Shown: piece after piece, positions 42,956 through 51,965 of the stretch
Position numbering within the stretch: the stretch's first letter is position 1
How the letters are laid out: each line of letters starts with the position of its first letter
Program-made: the position numbers and the translations under genes
Assembly (NCBI GenBank): GCA_963575745.1
Contig: CAUYUJ010000958.1
Span: forward strand, 497,501 to 561,500
Length of the DNA stretch: 64,000 bases
Direction of reading: 5' to 3'
From: Prorocentrum cordatum
Lineage: Eukaryota; Sar; Dinophyceae; Prorocentrales; Prorocentraceae
Notes under the pieces: generated by a model
Told to the model about the DNA's origin: nothing
Database searches by the model: none
The model's input: only the letters and a program-made list of their open reading frames with translations

Positions 42956-43410
42956 AGCCCAAGAGGCCCCAAATATCGTCCCATGACGGCCCCAGAGACT
43001 CCCCACAGGGGCTCTAAACGGTTCAAGAGGGCCCCCCAGACGGCCCAAGAGGGCCCCAAGACGGCTTCAGCTTGTCCCGAAACGGTGCAATATTCTCCAA
43101 CGACGCTCGAAGGTGGCTCCAAGGCGACCTCAGCGGCCCCAAAGACGCTCCGAGAGGGCCCCGAACGGAAGGAGTGAAAGAGGCGCAAATCGTCAAATTC
43201 GAATGGGGAAACGTACATATTCAGAATATCCGTCCTTTCTGTTGTTACGCGGTCCAATGCGCCAAGAGAGCCCCAAGACGGTCCAAGGTTTCCAAGACGC
43301 CCCCAGGGCCCCAAGGCGGCCCAAAAGGGCACCCACATTGTGCAAAAGGGCCCCACACTGGCCCCCAAAAGACCCCCAAGAAACCCCAGAGACGCAACAT
43401 AATAAAGCAA
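42955..43410 (-). repeat. GGCC-rich tract, block 8 (reverse orientation)
   Basis: CCCAAGAGGGCCCC / CAAGACGGCCC units, interrupted at about 43170-43260. Confidence 0.6.
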
Positions 43411-43424
43411 TCGGTAACGCAACA

Positions 43425-43640
43425 AGCTCTTCTCACCAAGGCTCCCCACAGCGAGCGGTGACGTGACAAACTAATCACACCAAGCCTCCCAAGAGCGAGC
43501 GGTGACGTAAACAACTCTCAACACCACGGCTCGCAAGTGCGAGCGGCAACGAAAAAGTCTCTGAACACCAAGTCTCCCCAGAGCGAGCGGTGACGTAACA
43601 AGCTCTTACCACCAAGGCTCCCAAGAGCGAAGGGTACCGT
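43425..43640 (+). repeat. ~50-bp tandem repeat, about 5 copies
   Basis: Unit pattern ACACCAAG.CTCCC.AGAGCGAGCGGTGACGTAAC followed by AAGCTCTT. Copies end at about 43461, 43511, 43552, 43602 and 43640. They are degenerate but clearly in register. Confidence 0.8.
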
Positions 43641-43859
43641 GAGCCATCTCGGGCAAATTAGCTCAGGTGACGGAAAGAGCGAGGTACGAGCGAGAGACGT
43701 TGCGGTTGGGGCGAAGGCCTTATAGGGAGGGGTCCCAGTGGAGGGGACAAACCCAGACGAGATGGTCTAAGTGCCTTCGCGCCTCGTTTTTTTTCGAGTG
43801 AAGCGGCTCGCGGGCGCCTTCAATGGCACTTTTCTTTGTATTTGTCCAAGTGAAGCGGT

Positions 43860-44285
43860 TCAAGGGCCCAAGACGGCCCAAGAGGGTACCAACACGACCG
43901 AAAGACGGACCCAAGAGAGTCTCAGATGGTCTCCAGACGGTCGAAGAGAGTCTCGAGACGGCTCCAGAGGCTCTCCAGAGGGCCCACGAGAGGTCTTCAG
44001 GAACCCAGAAGCATGGATTTCTTTTTGGTTTCTGCAGGTTTTTCGGGTTCTCGCCTTTCCGGGCACAGACGGGCCCAACACGGCCCACGAGGCCCACAAA
44101 CTCGTCCCAAGACGGCCCCAGAGGCCCCCGAAAGGGCAGACAACGGTGCAAGAGGGCCCCCAGACGGCCCCAGAGGGCTTCAAAACAGTAGTTGCAGATG
44201 GCCTCAAGACTGCCCCAAGAGATCTCCAAGAGGGCCCCAAGAGGTTCCCAAGAGATTCCCAAAGGGGCCCGGAGAGGCGGTGTGG
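43860..44285 (-). repeat. GGCC-rich tract, block 9 (reverse orientation)
   Basis: CCCAAGACGGCCCAAGAGG-type units. It is paired head to head with block 10 around the palindrome at 44386-44407. Confidence 0.6.
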
Positions 44286-44385
44286 GGACTGGGCTGCTTG
44301 GGTGTGGGGACTGGGCTGGCCTCAAGACGGACCAAGAGTACAACAACTGCCCTCAGGAGGGCCCATGAGAGAGCTTCAGCGCTCA

Positions 44386-44407
44386 GGGGCCTTTAGCTAA
44401 AGGCCCC
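44386..44407. repeat. 22-bp perfect palindrome at orientation switch
   Basis: Perfect inverted repeat centred on TTTAGCTAAA with GGGGCC and GGCCCC arms. Upstream the GGCC tract is C-rich on + (block 9); downstream it is G-rich (block 10). The palindrome marks exactly where the orientation flips. Confidence 0.8.
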
Positions 44408-44835
44408 CTTGGATACACATAAGGATCTCTTGGGATGCCTCTTGGGGGCCTCTTGGAAGTCGCTAGGGGCCCTCTTGGGGCCTCCTGGGGGCCTCTTGGG
44501 GGCCTTTTTGGGGGTCCCTTCTTGGGGCCCTCTTGGGGCCGTCTCGGTGGCCTTGGGGGCCCTCCCTCTTGGGCCGTCCCGGGGCCCTCCGCGGGTTTTT
44601 GTTTGGGTTGTACTGGAGCGAGCTTGGGGGTCTTTTGGGCCGTCTTGGAGCGTTGGAAGCCCGAAACGGCGAGAATACAGACATCACTCACAAACCTAGC
44701 CTAAAGATAATCAATCATGTTTGCCGCTTGGGGCCGTCGTGGGGGTCTTCTCGCGGCTCTCTTGGGGCGTCTTGGGGCTCTTTGGGGCAATTTTTGAGGC
44801 CGTCTTGGGCCGTTTGGTGTCGGGATCAGGCCTTT
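44408..44835 (+). repeat. GGCC-rich ~11-bp-periodic tract, block 10
   Basis: The clearest example: successive units CCTCTTGGGGG, CCCTCTTGGGG, CCTCCTGGGGG, CCTCTTGGGGG at 11-12 bp spacing through 44430-44580. Confidence 0.65.
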
Positions 44836-45539
44836 TCCTAATCCCACAGCTCTTGTGACCGTCATCACAGTTGCGAGCTTGGGGGCACTCCATTTCGTGC
44901 TGAAGGCACGGAGGCCATTGACAATGCACTGTGCAGAGGACTGAGGAAACAGGGGACACTACACTAATTTCCTAATTACGGTACGGTGGCGGATTCACGC
45001 ATGTGCATATTGCCCGTATTTTTCCAGCAAGTTTTCGTCAAACCAAGCGAACACATTCGGCGTTCTTTTTTCTGCGGCCAGGGTTTTCGTATCATTTGGG
45101 TTCGAGCGCGGTCCAGCCACTGCCAGGCCGCCCTCGCGCGCGCGGGGTTCATGCGGTTGCGCTGTCGCGCATGTCCGCCAGCTCACTTGGGGTCGCTGCG
45201 AAGCAACTATGTTGCGCGGTAGGGCCGTTGCGTTGCATGGTTTTTGCGTTGCCTCTGCGGGGTTATGTTCGGGGCCGCTCGGGCGGGCTTCGGGTGGTCC
45301 TCGGGGCTTTCTGAGGAGACTATGTTGCCGCTGGAGGGTCGTGGAGCACGGCCCATGGCAGGTACTTTCTTGGGTTGATCTTGGGTCGTCGTGGGGGAGT
45401 CTTGGGCGTGCTTGGTGCCGTTTCGTCTTGGGAAGTTTGGTCGTTTTGCGGTCTGAGGCGTCATCTGGAGTGTATTTGGAGTGGCCTGGAGAATGTCTAA
45501 AGGCCAGCCGTAGGCCATCTTGAGCCTCCCGCAGTGGCA
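44836..45539. other. no gene seen; weak GGCC tract near 45350-45440
   Basis: A direct repeat of GCAACTATGTTGCGCGGTAGGGCCGT / GACTATGTTGCCGCTGGAGGG-type sequence (about 45204 and 45318) precedes a weak forward CTTGGGTCGTCGTGGGGG stretch. Confidence 0.35.
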
Positions 45540-45544
45540 AGGCA

Positions 45545-45900
45545 AACACAGTTAGTGGTGCATGGCATTAATTATCGAGCGTTGACCTCAAACAGTGAGT
45601 TCTTGCAACCTGGCTGTGTAATCTATTTGGTGTAAGCTATGTAAAACCATTTACGTGGTGCCAGATTTATGGTGCAAGAAACATCGTGCAATACAAACAC
45701 ATATATGTATATATATGTATACATATACGTTTGTGTGTGTGTGGTGCAATGTCTGTGACGCAGTCTATGTGATGCACATTACGTGGCGCAAGCCACGTGG
45801 TGCAAACTATGTGGTGCCGTCCGAGTGGTGCGAGCTTCCTGCTCTGCGATGCACTTGCGCGGATGCCTGCGGTGCAGGCTGTGCGATCCGATCCGGGGAG
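45545..45900 (+). repeat. CTATGTGGTGCAA-type ~13-bp minisatellite with TA core
   Basis: Degenerate units (TACGTGGTGCCA, CACGTGGTGCAA, CTATGTGGTGCC) with an embedded TATATGTATATATATG microsatellite at 45700-45730. The same composite occurs at 50680-50935 and, shorter, at 52240-52370. Confidence 0.7.
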
Positions 45901-45945
45901 GGCAGACCATGTGGTGCAGTCTGCGAGAAGGAACTTTCCGGAAGA

Positions 45946-46042
45946 GGGGAGGAGGAGGAGGAGGAGGAGGAGGAGGAGGAGGAGGAGGAGGAGGAGGAGG
46001 AGGAGGAGGAGGAGGAGGAGGAGGAGGAGGAGGAGGAGGCGG
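45946..46042 (+). repeat. (GGA)n microsatellite, ~32 pure triplets
   Basis: Uninterrupted GGA/GAG run immediately upstream of 162-bp family copy 3. Poly-Gly, poly-Arg, poly-Glu and, antisense, poly-Leu/Ser ORFs are artefacts. Confidence 0.92.
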
Positions 46043-46206
46043 CCACGTAGCGCCGACGGAAGCCCCACGCGCGACAGCCGGGCGCGGCGACGAGGCGACG
46101 GGCGCCTACCCGCGCGGCCACGGGGCGCACGCGGCCAGCGCTCATGGGGCGGCGACGAGGCGGCGACGGGCGCCCGCCGCGCGAGAAATCGGCACGGCCT
46201 TCCGAG

Positions 46207-46377
46207 TCCAGGAGGAGAGAGCACACAGGGACACAAAATGAATCGTCGAGTCCCAGGAACTATGGGAACATATGGTCAGTGGGGGGGAGGACGAAAACCC
46301 AGAAAATATGTTTGAAAACATGGGGGATCCTTCTATTTGTGTGTGTATTTATTTGTGTGTGTCAGGGGGCCCCTTCA
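46207..46377 (+). mobile_element. 162-bp family repeat, copy 3
   Basis: Begins TCCAGGAGG and ends GGCCCCTTCA. It contains ATATGGTCAGTGGGGGGG, CCCAGAAAATATG and TTTGTGTGTGTATTTATTTG, in the same order as copies 1 and 2. More diverged; no clean target duplication was found. Confidence 0.7.
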
Positions 46378-46825
46378 CAAGTACTGAGAGCACAGGTCCG
46401 ACCCCCTGGAGAGAGTGCAAACGCTGTCCTGGGAGCGTCTTCCTCCAGGTGGTCATCTTGGGGGCCTCCTCGTCTCAGAGGAAAGCATACCGATACCGCC
46501 ATCTTCTCCTGGAAGGCCACCGTCGACGCGGCTGGATTCGCCGCGGAATCCTCGTCAGAGCGTGCCCTAGGAGAGGGCCCAGGAGTAGCGATATCGGTAC
46601 TTTGTGTCCCCCCCTAATCTTTTGTCACCAAGCGCGTTCCACCAGTCGCAAAGTGCCTACAGCACTCGGAAAACGTCAGAAAAAAAACAGATGTCTACAT
46701 CGATGTAGAGTATCATAAGCCCACCATGGCGGATCCAGGCCATTTGCCAGTAGTTATTTTGCGAGTAGTGGAACGCGCTCGTCTATTTTCGGGGCTCTTA
46801 GAGAAAGTGGTTCAGGTCTTAAGAC
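46378..46825. other. no gene seen
   Basis: No recognised coding block between the repeat and GGCC block 11. Confidence 0.35.
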
Positions 46826-47010
46826 CTTCTCAGGCGGTCCTTCGGGCGTTCATGGGGGGTTCGGGCCTTGGGCAGCCTCGGGGGTCGGGGACAGTCTCTG
46901 GGCTGTTGCGCGGATATCTTGAGCTGGCCGTTGGCCGTCTTGGCGCCCGCTCGAGGTGGGATTGAGGCGCTTTTGGGTCGGTGGCGGCTCCCTCTGGGCC
47001 CTGAGGGGGC
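46826..47010 (+). repeat. GGCC-rich tract, block 11 (degenerate)
   Basis: CTTGGGCAGCCTCGGGGG and CGTCTTGGCGCC-type units in forward orientation. Confidence 0.45.
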
Positions 47011-47990
47011 TCTCCAGATGCTGCAGAGTGGACCATTTTGCCTCCAAGGCGGGACGGCTAAGCGCTGACCCCGAGATCCGGGCTCGGTGAAGCATCACGG
47101 GGGGCCTTCTGCGTGTTCGCCCCGTTTGTGGCCACGAGACCTTCACCGATCGATCTATCTCGATAGATACACCAGGAAGCTTGCGTCGGGAGTTCTGGCC
47201 GCGATTTTCCACTACGTCAAGTTGCGTCACGACATCAAATCTCGGGGGAGACTAGGAACCAAACAAGTCTCTCTCTCTCTTTCGTGATGTTTCGAGGCAG
47301 GAACCAACATGTTGTCCCGCAGTCAGCACATACGTACATACTTCAACGTTGCAGCGGACCAGACGCACCTACCTCGCCGCAGCCGCGGTGGCGGATGTAT
47401 ACTTGAGAGTATGGTGGCCTGCGTAGGCGCTCGGGTCTTCCCAAGCACCCCGACACGTGCACCGATGTATACTTTAAGCAGTGTGGTGGTCTGCGACGTG
47501 CACCGAGCCTGGCCAGGCCAGCCCTGGGCTCCAGGCCGCAGGACCGCGGGCAGAGGGTGCGCATCCGCTTGGCCCGAGCCCTGGATCGCCCCAGCCAGGG
47601 CCCATCTGGCCTGGAGGGCCCAAGACGTCCGAGGCCATGACAAAAGCACGGCCGGAACTCCCGAGGCCCTTCCTATAGCCCAGCGTCGCCCCTGCCTCGC
47701 CGGCTGCCCCGGGGGGGGGGGCCCGAACATCGGGGCAGGGAGCGCCCGCCGTGATCCTCTCGCGAGGCGCCCCTGGCGCGGGGGGTGACGGTGAGGCCGT
47801 GGCGCCCTCCCGCAGTCGGAGGGCAGCAGCGCACGCACACGAGCGCGGCCAGCCTCCGTCGGCCCGCGTTGGAGCGCGGTCGCTCGTGCACGCGTGGCCG
47901 CGGCGCCGCGGAGGCCGTTCGTGCACACATGTTTCGGCGTGCTCCCGCAGGCGCTTTCATATGATGCTCCGAGAACAGGCCGCGCTCGGA
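47011..47990. other. no gene seen
   Basis: Contains a direct repeat GCGGATGTATACTTGAG / ACCGATGTATACTTTAAG (47393 and 47461), each followed by a GTGGTGG-type sequence. GC-driven ORFs on both strands are not recognised. Confidence 0.35.
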
Positions 47991-47996
47991 GGCAAA

Positions 47997-48848
47997 TCAT
48001 GGGAGCCCCGTGTGCCCTGGCAATCCCGTCCTCGTATACCCTCGCAATTCGTCTTGGCGTCGATGAGTGTCTGGTAATCGATGGGATAGCGCCGATTTGG
48101 CGTCGACAATTGTCGAGCGTCGATTGCGAAGGCCTTAATTACGGCCGGTGCCGCCGACCCTGAAGGGGGACGACGGCGACGACGACGACGATGGCGGCCG
48201 CGGCGGCGCCGACGACGCTGACGTGGGTCAGAGTCCTCAGGGATGCTGTTTGGGGTCTTCGGAGTGCTCTCGGAGGCCTTTGGGGGGCATGTATCTTGGG
48301 GGCCCATTGGCAGCCTCTTGAGAGCCTCTTGGGGCTTCCTGGGGGCCTTTTGGGCCTCTTGGGGCCTCCTGGGATCCTCTCGGGGCCGAGAACTCGATTG
48401 TCCGTTCGGTTCCCCCGTCAGGGCACCCGATGGAGGCTCCTGGGGGCACCGGCGGCCTCCTTGGGGTCTCGTGGATAATTCCTGGGGGCTTCTGCGGGCT
48501 TTCGTGACGGTGCGGGAGGGCAGCGTATTTGGGTGGGGATCTCTCCCGGGACCCTTCGTGGGACCCCCCCTGGGGCCACCCCTCCTCGCCGCCGGGAAGG
48601 GACCAAAGGGGAAGGGGCTTCCCTTCGACTCCACTCCGACGTTGCTCCATTTCGCTTTGGATGGCACGCTTGAGGAGGGGGGCCCAGAGAAATGGAACGG
48701 AGGACGACGGAGACGACGACTCGAACGGAGAAGCCCGACTCGAACGGGGAAGCCCTCCCCCACACACGCCGACAGGGTCGGCGGATGTAGCGTCGATCAG
48801 CGTCGATTGGTAAAAGTCTGCAAGACGGTAGTCAACGGGCTCCCATGA
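47997..48848. mobile_element. MITE-like element, family TCATGGGAGC, copy 2 (interrupted)
   Basis: Perfect 12-bp inverted ends TCATGGGAGCCC (47997-48008) and GGGCTCCCATGA (48837-48848). The left inner part shares GTCTGGTAATCGAT and CGATTTGGCGTCGA with 29454-29622; the right inner part shares repeated GCGTCGAT. The middle 634 bp (48151-48784) has no counterpart in the 29-kb copy and has its own inverted ends, so this copy carries a nested insertion. The 3' end lies only 10 bp before the transporter exon. Confidence 0.65.
48151..48784. mobile_element. 634-bp insertion carrying a GGCC-rich tract
   Basis: Perfect 12-bp inverted ends CCGCCGACCCTG (48151-48162) and CAGGGTCGGCGG (48773-48784) inside the MITE-like element above. 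Contents: (GAC)n, GGGTCAGAGTCCTCAGGGATGC, then GGCC tract block 12 (about 48245-48500, forward units such as CCTCTTGGGGCCTC). A unique GC-rich part ends with two direct CCCGACTCGAACGG-like repeats (48707-48748). No ORF of recognisable kind. A target duplication is not evident. Confidence 0.6.
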
Positions 48849-48858
48849 GTTGCCGCAG

Positions 48859-49053
48859 AAGGCTGCGGCGCCAGCCGCAGCTCCGGGGACTCCGGCCGCT
48901 GGCGCGGCCGCGGGAGTGGCCGTCTGCGCCCTCGCGGTGTGCCTCGCGCTCGGCGGCGTGGCCTGGGCGCAGCCGCGAGGCAGCAGGGCGGCCCTGCTCG
49001 CCGCGGTGGCGGTCTGGTTCTGGACGAGCGCGGAGTGGGCCGCCGCCACCAAG
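48859..49053 (+). CDS. TPT/nucleotide-sugar-type transporter, first visible exon
   Basis: Encodes KAAAPAAAPGTPAAGAAAGV, VAVCALAVCLALGGVAWAQP and ALLAAVAVWFWTSAEWAAAT, i.e. two hydrophobic segments; W-F-W-T-S-A fits helix 1 of triose-phosphate-type translocators. Likely acceptor GCCGCAG|AAG at 48858. The frame is open only from 48832 (TAG at 48829) and has no in-frame ATG, so an upstream exon or a trans-splice leader exon must supply the start. The proposed 3' end is ACCAAG|GTCCTG at 49053, phase 0. Reading on to about 49107 is the alternative. The acceptor AG sits just outside the MITE-like element 47997-48848 and is shared by that element's 29-kb relative. Confidence 0.65.
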
Positions 49054-49384
49054 GTCCTGGAGAAGGATCCCCGTGGGGGCCATTGGGGGGCGCCGGCTGT
49101 GCACCAGGGCTGGACCTAAACGGTGTTTTTGGTGATTTCGTGGGCCGTTTTCGTTTCGATTTCGTTTTGCGGTAAAGGCGGATTCGAGACAAAAGCGAGG
49201 GAAAACAAAAACAAAACTGAAAAGAAAAACGCCGTTTAGGTTCAGCCCTGCTGTGCACCAGGAGCCGGTCTGGGCCCACGGTCGGTGTGTGCGCCCCCGC
49301 CCCCCGGCCAGGCGTGCACGTCGGTCCTGGGCCCGGGACTGGCTCGGGCAGGCTCGGCATGGGGTGCCTCGCGCCCCCCGACAG
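49054..49384 (+). other. intron 1 of the transporter gene (proposed)
   Basis: GT-AG intron of 331 bp (AAG|GTCCTG ... CGACAG|GAG), phase 0, containing a hAT-like MITE. If the exon instead extended to CACCAG (49107), the donor would be non-canonical. Both readings keep frame because each alternative interval is a multiple of three once the MITE is accounted for. Confidence 0.5.
49097..49258. mobile_element. hAT-like MITE with 8-bp TSD CTGTGCAC in the transporter intron
   Basis: A 146-bp element (49105-49250) begins CAGGGCTGGACCTAAACGG and ends in the inverted counterpart; the 26-bp ends differ at 2 positions. Perfect 8-bp direct repeats CTGTGCAC flank it (49097-49104, 49251-49258). Both the 8-bp duplication and the CAGGG terminus fit hAT-superfamily MITEs. 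Element plus one duplication is 154 bp. The frames on either side join in register if it is removed, so it inserted into sequence open in the transporter frame. No other copy is in the window. Confidence 0.85.
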
Positions 49385-50119
49385 GAGTTCCAGAGCGCGG
49401 GGGTGTCCCTGCACCCCTCGACCAGCCTGTGGCTCACTCTGGTCCCGCAGCTCGTAAGCGGCGTCTTCTGCCACCTGATCGCGGCGTCGCGAGGCGTGAG
49501 TCTGAACGAGGGCACTCTTTGGAGGACACCCGGCGAGGGCCTCGGCAGGCTGTCGTGGCACACCGCAGGGGCCGCATACTACTTCGGGCAGCTGCTCACG
49601 GTCGAGGCGCTGAGCCTGGGAGCCCCCAGCATTGCCTTCACCGTGAAGGCGATCGAGCCCCTGACCACCGCGACGCTGGCCATCCCCACGCTGGGGCAGA
49701 GCTGCCAGCCGCGCCTGTTCGGAGCCATTGCCGTGTCCTGCGCAGGCATCGTGCTCACGGTCTGGGGCTCGCACGGGGGCCGCCTCGGCGACGGCGTGTC
49801 CGCGTCCCTGGCGGTGCTCTTCGCGCTGCTGGCGAACCTGGGCTTCTCCTGCCGGGCGTGCATCGTGAAGAAGGCCTTTGCGGGCGGCCAGCGCGACCCG
49901 CTGGAGGCCTTCGGGCGCGTGACCACCGCGGGCGCGCTGCACGGCGCGGCGCTCCTCGGCGCGTGGGCGGTGCTGCGGGTGGCCCTCGCCGCCCCCGGTG
50001 GCGCGCCGGCCGAGGGCGTGTGGCAGTGCATGGCCGCCAGGCCCGGCACCTGGGCGATCATGTCCGTGACGTACTTCCTGTACCAGTGCTCGTCGCTGCT
50101 GATCCTGGACTGCATCCAG
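49385..50119 (+). CDS. TPT/nucleotide-sugar-type transporter, central exon
   Basis: 245 codons of a drug/metabolite-transporter-superfamily carrier, nearest to triose-phosphate and plant-type phosphate translocators. It has EFQSAGVSLHPSTSLWLTLV, then hydrophobic segments around PQLVSGVFCHLIAA, AAYYFGQLLTVEALSLGAPS, TLAIPTLGQSCQPRLFGAIA, VSCAGIVLTVW, ASLAVLFALLANLGF and GAALLGAWAVLRVALA, and a final SVTYFLYQCSSLLILDCIQ. The 'K-A-x-E-P' motif (FTVKAIEPLTT, near 49645) is the signature of the TPT branch, where the Lys helps bind the phosphate group. Donor ATCCAG|GTCTGG at 50119, phase 0. The likely role is antiport of phosphorylated or nucleotide sugars across a plastid, Golgi or ER membrane; the substrate cannot be told from sequence. 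Confidence 0.88.
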
Positions 50120-50256
50120 GTCTGGCGGAACCAGCCATGGCATGTACACAGTGCCAGCCAGCCAGCATGGACCTCAAGCAGTGTGTGTGTGTGTGTGTGT
50201 TCAAGCAATCTACGTTGTGCGATCGATGCGCTGTAATCTAACACTAGAGACAAAAT

Positions 50257-50640
50257 CCAATCAGCGGATGGTTTGACATCGATTGTGAGATCGTTAAAAG
50301 GAACCGCTAGTCAGGACGATTGTAAGGTCGATCGTGAGACCGATGGTGAAGTCGATGCAATGAGATCAATCGTGAGATCGTTCGTGCGATCTATAGTGAG
50401 TCGATTGTGAGATCGATAGTGAGATCGATTGTGAGATCGATTGTGAGATCGATGAAGAGGTGGGTCATGAGATCGATGGTGAGACCGATCGATCAGAAGA
50501 TCGACCAGGAACCCGGGAACCCCGCCGCCCACCGAAGTCGGCCCGGAACACGGAACTGTGAACCCAGAACCGGGAAACAGGGAACCAAGCCGCCTACCGA
50601 AATCGGCCCGGAGTTTTCGCCAAATCCTTCAGTATCCTTT
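50257..50640 (+). repeat. segmental duplication unit, copy 1 (GATCGAT + CCGGGAACC)
   Basis: Order: CAATCAGCGGATGGTTTGACA, ATCGATTGTGAGATCG array (12-bp units), GACCGATCGATCAGAAGATCG, ACCAGGAACCCGGGAACC, CCGCCGCCCACCGAA.TCGGCCCGG. The whole order is repeated at 51517-51965, so the copies lie 1.26 kb apart in direct orientation. Confidence 0.8.
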
Positions 50641-50679
50641 AGGACCCCTTCAGTGGAAGCACTGGTTGGGGAATGTGGT

Positions 50680-50935
50680 GCAATTTGCCTCGTGCAATCT
50701 ACGGTGGTGTGCTATATATATATATATATTTATAGATGTGCAGTTCATGTTGTTCATCTATGTTGTTTTATCAGGTGTGTGCTACATATGTTGTGCAATC
50801 TCTGTTGTGCCATCCGTTGCATGTAACCTATACGGTGCATCCGGTTTGGTGCCATGCATGTCGCGCAATTTACGTGATGCAACTACACATAGGTACTGTG
50901 CAACCCGGGTGGTGCAATCTATAGTGTGCTATTCC
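50680..50935 (+). repeat. TACGGTGGTGCAAT-type minisatellite with TA core
   Basis: GTGCAATCTACGGTGGTG, (TA)n at 50713-50732, then degenerate GTTGTGCAATCT units. Same composite as 45545-45900. Confidence 0.7.
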
Positions 50936-51510
50936 TCTGCCGAAATTGAAGTTGTCAACTCCACTGCTCGCGCAATCATCCCACCCACCCACCCGCAAAA
51001 CCCATGCGGGAGCGATTGCGATGAGTGCTGGGTGTTGGCTGGTGCATCTCTGCGGCTGCGCTAGCCCGCGCATGCTTGCGCGCGCAGCGGCCAGCTAGTT
51101 TGGCGCGACCGACGCGAACGCGGTGGCGGTGACCGCTCGGCACATCCCAGCAGGCACTGCAGTGCGAGTCGGCGACTTGGGTTGGCGCGGTATCATGGCA
51201 ATTCCGACAGCGGTAGACACGATGATGATAGTAGCGATGCTGGCGACGATGCTGACAGCGACGACGGGGCAGCCAGTGACGGCGCCGATGCTGATCACGC
51301 CGACGACGATGACGGCGTCTTCGCGTCGGTGATGAAGGTTTTGGGCGGAATTCGACATTCGCGCGCGGCAGACGCGCGAGAGTGGCGTGCATGGTATCAT
51401 TTGACACGGATCGTGCCACCCCGGCACGCGCGCAAAAAGGTTTTCGAACGATTTCGAAATGCGCGCGCGGAATCCGTTTGGTAGAATTTTATGAACATGT
51501 TGAATGACGC
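50936..51510. other. intronic, no gene seen
   Basis: Contains GATGAT/GACGAT-rich short stretches (51215-51315). No coding block is recognised. Confidence 0.35.
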
Positions 51511-51516
51511 CTGAGC

Positions 51517-51965
51517 AAACCCAATCAGTGGATGATTTGACAATTTATATGAAGGATCTTGAGATCGATTGTGAGATCGATAGTGGGATCTTCAGTGGAA
51601 CCGATAGTGAGGACGATTGTACGGTCGATCGTGCGACCGAGAGTGACATCGTTTCAATAAGATCGATCGTGAGATCGATCGCGACATCGCTCAGAGCGAT
51701 CTCTAGTGATATCGCATGTGAGATCGACAGTGATATCGATTGTGAGATCGATGGTGAGATCGATCGATCAATCGGTAATGAGATCGATGGTGCGGCCGAT
51801 CGATTAGAAGATTGACCAGGACCCCGGAAACCCGGGAACCTCGCCGCCCATCGAAATCGGCCCGGGACCCGGAACACAGGAACCCGGGAACCCGGGAACC
51901 CGGGAACCTGGAACCGGGAACCGGGGAACCCGGGAACCTGGAACCGGGAACCCCGCCTGATTAAA
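51517..51965 (+). repeat. segmental duplication unit, copy 2
   Basis: Counterpart of 50257-50640, with an expanded GATCGAT array and a longer AACCCGGGAACC run (51885-51950). Shared landmarks: CAATCAGTGGATGATTTGACA, GACGATTGTACGGTCGATCG, CCGATCGATTAGAAGATTG and CCGCCCATCGAAATCGGCCC. Confidence 0.8.

Noticed and set aside
42321-42986. overlapping 213-codon ORFs on both strands as a gene
   Set aside because: Neither strand shows a family motif, splice-bounded structure or the GC3 bias of the accepted exons. Mutual openness suggests a compositional effect.
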